Shown in pieces: positions 58,201 to 64,000 of a stretch of DNA of 64,000 nt. The notes beneath the pieces were generated by a model. It worked only from the letters and a program-made list of their open reading frames with translations. It did not search any database and had not been told where the DNA came from. This stretch comes from Ricordea florida (lineage: Eukaryota > Cnidaria > Anthozoa > Corallimorpharia > Ricordeidae): assembly GCA_949710005.1 (NCBI GenBank), contig OX453275.1, positions 22,503,191 to 22,567,190 of the forward strand, written 5' to 3'. The first letter of the stretch is position 1. Each line of letters begins with the position of its first letter. A program made the translations under genes and the position numbers.

Positions 58201-58448
58201 TGGGGGAAAATTTGGATTTAAACGCCTGTACTGAACAGTCGAAAACATCGGCCCCGCTGTATGTACCAACAGTAAAACAACGTGATTCAAGCCGATGCCC
58301 TGCACCACTACCAAGCAGACCCGACTCATCACAGGAGACCGCCGTGACGGTGGAAAGGTTTGAGACATTTCGTAGTTCAAGCATTTTGACTCTGAGAACA
58401 AGAGCCGAGGAGCATTACAAACAACTGCGCGTTTCTCTTGTTAGTTAG
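55260..58448 (+). CDS. UNCX: UNCX/unc-4-type paired-like homeobox transcription factor (three exons)
   Basis: Exons 55260-55455, 55606-55763 and 57744-58448 join in phases 1 and 0 (donors gtaaac and gtgagc, acceptors ttccag and ttttcag) to give 352 residues. The ATG has A at -3 and G at +4. The homeodomain spans residues 73-132, with R5, W48, Q50, N51 and R53. Its runs 'RTNF', 'WQL.ELEK.F' and 'YPDVF.REALAL.LDL.ESR' are those of the UNCX/unc-4 family. The following 'KTKARPGRR' resembles that family's 'TKKGPGRP' extension (recalled). The 46/47 intron is present. After the homeodomain come EH1-like repressor motifs FTIDSIL (191-197) and FRIENLI (219-225). At 329-343, '[15 protein letters not shown]' is a C-terminal OAR motif. 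Predicted nuclear, probably a Groucho-dependent repressor (inference). No paired domain. Orthology within PRD-class genes should be read as likely, not proved. Confidence 0.85.
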
Positions 58449-60060
58449 TTGATCGTTTATTTAACTGAATGACAAAACGCTGGCTTTCATTCAGAGTATC
58501 TGATCTCGATTACTGCAACACATCCCTTCGCAATGACATCAGTAGAGTCACAAAACTTTCTTATTGTATATTTTATTGGAAACCACTATATTTTCTCAAT
58601 CAATTTCAATATTTAAACTGGTTTTTTTTGGTCTTTATGCATCCAGAACAAAGCTCTATCTTCGTTAAATCGAGCTGTATATATCGCGTTAAAGAGTTTC
58701 AAGTACATTGCATGGGGTTTCAGTTAAGCTTCAATATTTCTTAGTCATTACAGGCATACTAAACTGTGCTACCAAATTTGCCATATAGCGCGAATTTTCA
58801 GGTTACCCTGAGAAGCGGACCGTTTTAAGACTGGATTAAAACCAGCGCTTCCCATTTTTCACTGTTAGTGAGTCGTATCTATGCAAGCAGATGGAACAAA
58901 AAGTGACATTTGATAAGTCAATGATAAATCATCGTATTTCGTGACTGCAGTCTCGGTTGTCAATAACTGTCTTGTTAGAGACTGCTAAATAGTTGATAGT
59001 TGATTGTATATCGTTAGCAAACGAAATCTCGAGTCCTTTGGGTAACGAACGCTCTTTCTGTTATCTGTCGAGTTGAGACTCTTGTAAAACGCGTGGCGTA
59101 CGAGTAAGGCACTGTAAGGAATGTTTTGTTCGTGTTACCGATAAAGTTTTGTTTACCCAATTCATGCAGTGGTTGTAATGGATACGTTTGATGTGTTTGA
59201 AATTCGCAAGAGGTTTTTAAAAGATAAACCGGGCATTTCTTTGTTTGTTTTGCTTTGTTTGAATCCATTGTTGTTTCTCTTCTGTATTAGTGTGCCAAGA
59301 CCTACTTCAGATTTCGTCAGCAGTGTGCCGTGAAACATATTCATTCGAAATGTAGGATTTATTCACATTGCTAAATCGCTCGGGATGAAAAGTGGTTCTC
59401 ATTCGGTTCAAGGTGTTTTCAGTTCTTAGAACAGCAGCCACCATGTTCACTAAGTCTATCGATGAAAAATAAACTTTTTCCTAGTCGCTGAACGTGATAT
59501 CAACCGTTTTCATTTCTAGAGGACAAAAACCACGGAGGTTATCGTAGAACCCCAACTTGTGCCCTCCACAACACACCTAAGCAGTGCTTATCGCATCTAA
59601 TCCTGCCAACAGTCTATTGACATACTCTGGCTGCAGTCCAGAACGGACTATTGAAGCAAAACTTAATTTGTTTTGATCAATTGTGCTCAGTTACTAACTG
59701 TCGGTACATAAAACTTTACTCGCGAGCGATGAAAAGCAGGTGCTAGTAGGATTGTACATTATTTCATAAAACTTAATAAAACCTGAAATTCCAGCGATTT
59801 CGTGAAGAAACCGCTTTTTTCCGATCAGCGCAGGAAATCTTTAACAAACACATACTCAGGGTGAAAATTTAGAATCGTGGTTTTTTTACACGACCCCACC
59901 CTCGTCTTGAAGATTATATCAACAGCTTAAACACCGCCACATTGTGGTCTTCATCCTTCGCTTGTTAGCTTGCTATAATAATATGACAGCTTAGCAGCTC
60001 AGGTATTCAGACGTCTTCAGCCGAAAACCGCCATAAATCAGCCACCTAGCGCTCTTGGAA
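58449..60060. other. 3' flank of the UNCX-like gene, no gene
   Basis: Probably 3' UTR, then intergenic sequence. The first clear AATAAA on the plus strand that I find is at 59468-59473, about 1 kb after the stop. No coding region is seen. Confidence 0.4.
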
Positions 60061-60560
60061 ATGATTAAAAAAATTCCATATTTAATCGTCGCGCCGGTTC
60101 GTAAAATGCGGTGCGATAAAGAAGAATGTTTTTCTACACTTAAGTTTTCATACCCATTCCTTTTATTGCTAAGACATTGAATTTGCAGCGCAATTCAATA
60201 ACGTTAGGTCCCTCTCGCTTTCCCCTCTATGCCAACTTTATTTTCGCAAAAAGCTTAAATGGTTTGTCGAAAGTTGCTCAAGGTTTAATTGGCCAGAGTA
60301 GCACCATAAACAGCCTAAAAAGAAAGAATTTGAAAACAATTTATAACGCAGTGCTGAATAACGCTCTTTCCCCTCTCGCTTCTTCCTTCTCTTGTTTCCC
60401 TTGAATTCCTGAATTGTTGTGAAAAGCTGAAGTGGATTGCACACGGCTACTGAAGGTTTGGCTACAACACGACTGTAAACACCATTCCACGCTGAAGTTA
60501 ATTGTTTGTTTGATGATAATTTACAAAAAAATATTTTCTTCAATGTAGCGCTGATAACAT
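60061..60560 (-). repeat. Probable dispersed repeat with two overlapping open frames
   Basis: Both strands are open for 75-101 codons, and neither product resembles a known domain. The composition and the mirrored frames suggest a dispersed repeat rather than a gene. The family could not be named from one copy. Confidence 0.3.
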
Positions 60561-62130
60561 CCCGTTGACGGGCCAGGGTCGGAAATTCAAGACAAAATTT
60601 GAGACAATTTCTTTACCTTAAGGGGGATATCATATAATCAAAATTTGACACGAGCCACTGTAGGGTCATGATATTCTGTTTTGAGCAGAACTTTGTCGTT
60701 TGCTTTCTCAATATATTAGAGTTAGATTATTTATTATTTTATCTTTCAGGTTAAAGAAAATACCAAATACTGAAAATAATAAAATTTTCTTGATCAGTAA
60801 CAAATAGCCTGAGGGGTTCCACGACAACTGCTTTGGAATCACGAAATCTTCAAACAGACCCAGGGACCAAAAAGACGTACTTTTCCCCGCGAAACTCTCT
60901 TCCGGACAAGACATAGAATCCTCGAAGGAAGCTCCAGAACTCTTGTCAGAACTATCCAAAAAAAAATTATCGCATGATCGGCGCTATCACCCACTATTTA
61001 ACGAGCTGAGAGTAAAAATTATCATGCTGTACTTAGATAGGACTTGCGCGGCGCAGGTTGATTCGTCCGTGTAATAGTTCTCACCATCGCATCGCTGTAA
61101 ACTGTATCTTTCTCCCAAGCAATGAGAATGTAGTACTCAAGAAGACAACCAATCAACATTAATATTTTAACTAACCAATCAAATTGCGGGAAATTTTAAG
61201 ACAAAATACAAGCACGATGTGCTGAATTCTTTGTAGCCAAAAAATTTTTCTTTATAAAAATGGCGGAATTTAACAAACCTGCTACTGGATAAACAAAGAT
61301 TTATTTGGTACTGACCAAAATTTCGTATTTAGCAAACAAAATTGTGGTATTTAAAATGGATGTAACAACTGGCAGATGAGCTTGTGATTTTGATTTTGCA
61401 ATCAAATTGTACTCCGTCATCCAGTCCTGTTACTGATATTTATTACCTGTTAAACAACCCTTCCTGTTAAGCGGTGCCGTCAAATATTTTTGCTTGGTTT
61501 GCTTTTCTCGATCGTTCATAACATTTCTTATAAGGTAACATCTTAAAGCCATAGTTAAAGCGTCGATTTTCTTTTGAAATATCCTCCGTCTTCTTTATGA
61601 TTGAAAGTCTCCTGAGAAATCTCGGCGTAAATCTTTTAAGGTATTCGTTGTATGCGGTTGTCGATGTTCCCGGCGGCTTCATTAGAATCATTCTTTCTTT
61701 CTCTTTGCGATGGTTCATAACAAATCCGACCAGTGCATTTTAGCCTCAAATTACATACAGAGGCCAATTTGTGACGCTGTAAGTCGATAGACAAGATTTT
61801 CCATAACCACACTATAAACATAGTTATGCTATATAGTAGTATAGCTGGGAAGCCAGTGAACAATGCCTTACTGTGAATTACTACTGTATACGACTTGACC
61901 GAATTCATGAATTCATTCACACATCGTAAGAGAAATTAAAACCATACTGGTCTCTTCTGCAGCTTTCCAACGAGTACTGAATAGCATTTCATGTTCCTTC
62001 TACTGATGAAAAATTTAGGATCATACATTGAATCTCATATTTGATGCTTAAGAATGCACTGCTGTAGTCAGTGAGTCGTCACCGTGGATTAAAATGTTAA
62101 AGTTCAATTCGTGATATAAGAAACTCTCTC
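60561..62130. other. No gene recognised
   Basis: Short frames only, AT-rich, no repeats of note. Confidence 0.4.
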
Positions 62131-62460
62131 TCCATAATTGTTTTGTTCTGTCCGTTCCCAGACAATGATAATGTGTCGGAATATGCTTTGTTTTGCGTGT
62201 GTGAGAGAGAGGAAGAGCAATCGTTCTGGTTATAATTCATGGTAAGCCAGTAAATCAGTCAAAAATTAGCAACTCTCTGTCTGTAGAGCTATTGTCATCG
62301 GCGCATCTCTTGGTTTTGATCTATTTTAGTGAGTAAAGTTACCAATGACAACGTGTTAGAGCGTGCCTTGTTCTCTGTGAGAATTTGTGTGTAGGAGTGA
62401 GAGAAATTGTTGGTTGAAATTCGTGGTAAGCCATTAAAGCAGACAAAAAAGCATTTCATA
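62131..62460. repeat. Diverged tandem duplication, ~183-bp period
   Basis: The segment starting 'caatgataatgtgtcggaat' (62163) is echoed from 62345 as 'caatgacaacgtgttagagc'. Both end in 'ttcgtggtaagcca' or 'ttcatggtaagcca' followed by 'aaa'. The copies are considerably diverged, so it is old. Confidence 0.6.
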
Positions 62461-64000
62461 TAAGGATATGGCACATATCAGAAGGGGTGGTTTCGTAGAT
62501 CCATGCATGGTTGAAATGAAATCGGGAGCTTCGAGGAATGTTCACGGAATGCACTTACTGGAGACATATGCTAGAGAACATCATTTACGTGGAATCTTTA
62601 AGTATATTGCATTATCTTCTTTTAGATAATAGGGGGGATTCTCAATTCTCGGGCGATCATTCACGTATTTTATGAATAAAATCTTAACAGTTAAAAGGGC
62701 TCTTGGTAGAGAAAAGCTTCGTAGCCCATGTGGTTCTTAATTCGGACGGCTTTTGGCTGTGGGCTTTCAAATACGTATTAAATGAAACCCGTTTCTTTTC
62801 ATCAAGGTTAGAATAGACGAAAATAAACGGTCCACTTACGTCTGCATTTGCAGCTTGCTGTCTGACAGGTGTTTTTAAATTAATCTACGCAGTTAAATAG
62901 AAACATTTTCAGCTATTTCAACGGTTTGACCAAAAGCTAGATACTCATTACTAATGATATCAACTGGATACAGGCGGGTTTTGGTCTGAAACAACGTGCG
63001 CGACAAAACCGCTTCATTAGGGGTCAACTTTTTTATTGATAACTTAGTAAATTTGTGTTAAACAAGACTGCACTGCTACACCGAAAAACTAAAATTCAGT
63101 TTTCAAGAAAGAGTAAGCCCTTTCTGTGTTTTCGACTCCCCCCTCTCCCACTCCCCCAAACCCAAATTGGCCTTTGTTTTAGAGCTTCTAAAACTACGAT
63201 GCTTTTCACCCTTATTCATTGTCTGAACACAATCGCAGCTGCTTGAATTCCAAGCAAGTCAATTACGTTGAAATGCTCGATAATGGCGCGTCACATATAG
63301 ACAAATCGCTCTCATTACAATTTGTTTCGTGCAATAGGTGGGTTTCTTTTCTGGCTAAAGGTTTCATGTCATGCATTTCGTGTTATCTCTTTGAAAGGGT
63401 GTCACGAATTAAGTTATTTATTGCAGTTCATCTAAGTGCATATTCCTAACGTTAACATGGTGGGTGCGTTTAACGTAACCTACCTTTCTAGATCTATTCA
63501 GAAAGTATTTTTGCGGAGAAGAACAAGCCATCTTAAGTATTTTTTTTTTCGACTAGTGTACCTTTGTGTGTTTACATTGATGCGGGTTATATAGATATTC
63601 ATTTAACTACTCTACAACACTCTTGACTTTCCCATACAAAGCTGTTCTGATCTCTTAGCAATTAAGCAATGCCTTTCTTTGATTTTGTTTGCTGAGCCAT
63701 AAACTGCGATTACATTGCTTTTGAATAGATAAAACCCTGTGCTTAAAACAAAATTATCGCATGCAAAATCTTATGTAAAAGAAGAGTTAACTCGTGAAAG
63801 GTGGTGAAGGAATTCAAGCCTTCAATCCTTGGGATGTGTACATTGATGCGGGCTATACATTTAACGACACTTACCTTTCATGCGAAACTAAGCACTACTT
63901 TTCTGTGATTTTTTTGCGGTTTTTGACAAAGATAAAATCTTATCATGGGCTCCTGACCCTATTCAAAATTTCTTGCGTTAAAAATGGTTAAAGAATTAAA
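62461..64000. other. No gene recognised to the window end
   Basis: Only short frames. The phrase 'tacattgatgcgggttata' (about 63575) is repeated with one change at about 63840, followed by similar but not identical sequence. No gene call is supported. Confidence 0.4.

Noticed and set aside
60177-60543. Overlapping frames on both strands as genes
   Set aside because: Neither has a recognisable domain or exon signals; a dispersed repeat is more likely.

Overview
This is a eukaryotic, AT-rich, intron-bearing genomic window dense in transposable elements. Most likely it comes from an anthozoan cnidarian, probably a stony coral. That is inferred from the mix seen: PRD-class homeobox genes with the animal intron at homeodomain 46/47, an ISL2EU-type transposon, Penelope-like GIY-YIG elements, CR1/L2-like non-LTR fragments and tRNA-derived SINEs. 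No operons, rRNA genes or CRISPR arrays were seen.

Layout. 1-2156: no convincing gene. 2157-22755: a head-to-tail tandem duplication. Unit 1 is 2157-11325 and unit 2 is 11326-22755. Each unit carries one intronless minus-strand gene for a 540-residue protein with four copies of a repeat domain and a C-terminal PPxY motif (3463-5085 and 16846-18468). Unit 1 also holds a 96-bp satellite (7539-8503) and a 5'-truncated non-LTR element. Unit 2 was later hit by a 4.2-kb ISL2EU-type transposon (11585-15797), with a broken THAP transposase and an intact two-exon SWIM-YqaJ nuclease gene. It was also hit by a 1.69-kb terminal-inverted-repeat element (19369-21056), whose empty site survives in unit 1.

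22756-32100: a small PRD-like homeobox gene on the plus strand. I reconstruct three exons (25537-25750, 29514-29671, 31659-31802), with introns full of transposon debris. 32200-42400: a graveyard of non-LTR and Penelope-like fragments, MITEs, TA and GA microsatellites, and an orphan Myb/SANT-like exon. 43800-55150: largely gene-free, with two arrays of a ~108-bp repeat also present in inverted orientation at 36.7 kb.

55260-58448: a second plus-strand homeobox gene in three exons, a UNCX/unc-4 homologue with a Q50 homeodomain, two EH1-like motifs and a C-terminal OAR motif. 58449-64000: no further gene seen, only diverged repeats.

The two homeobox genes share exon phases and an identical 158-nt homeodomain exon, so they look like ancient linked paralogues; the long quiet stretch before UNCX may be regulatory. 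The other biology is transposon activity and recent gene duplication. All exon joins are read by eye from splice consensus and phase; no transcript evidence was available.
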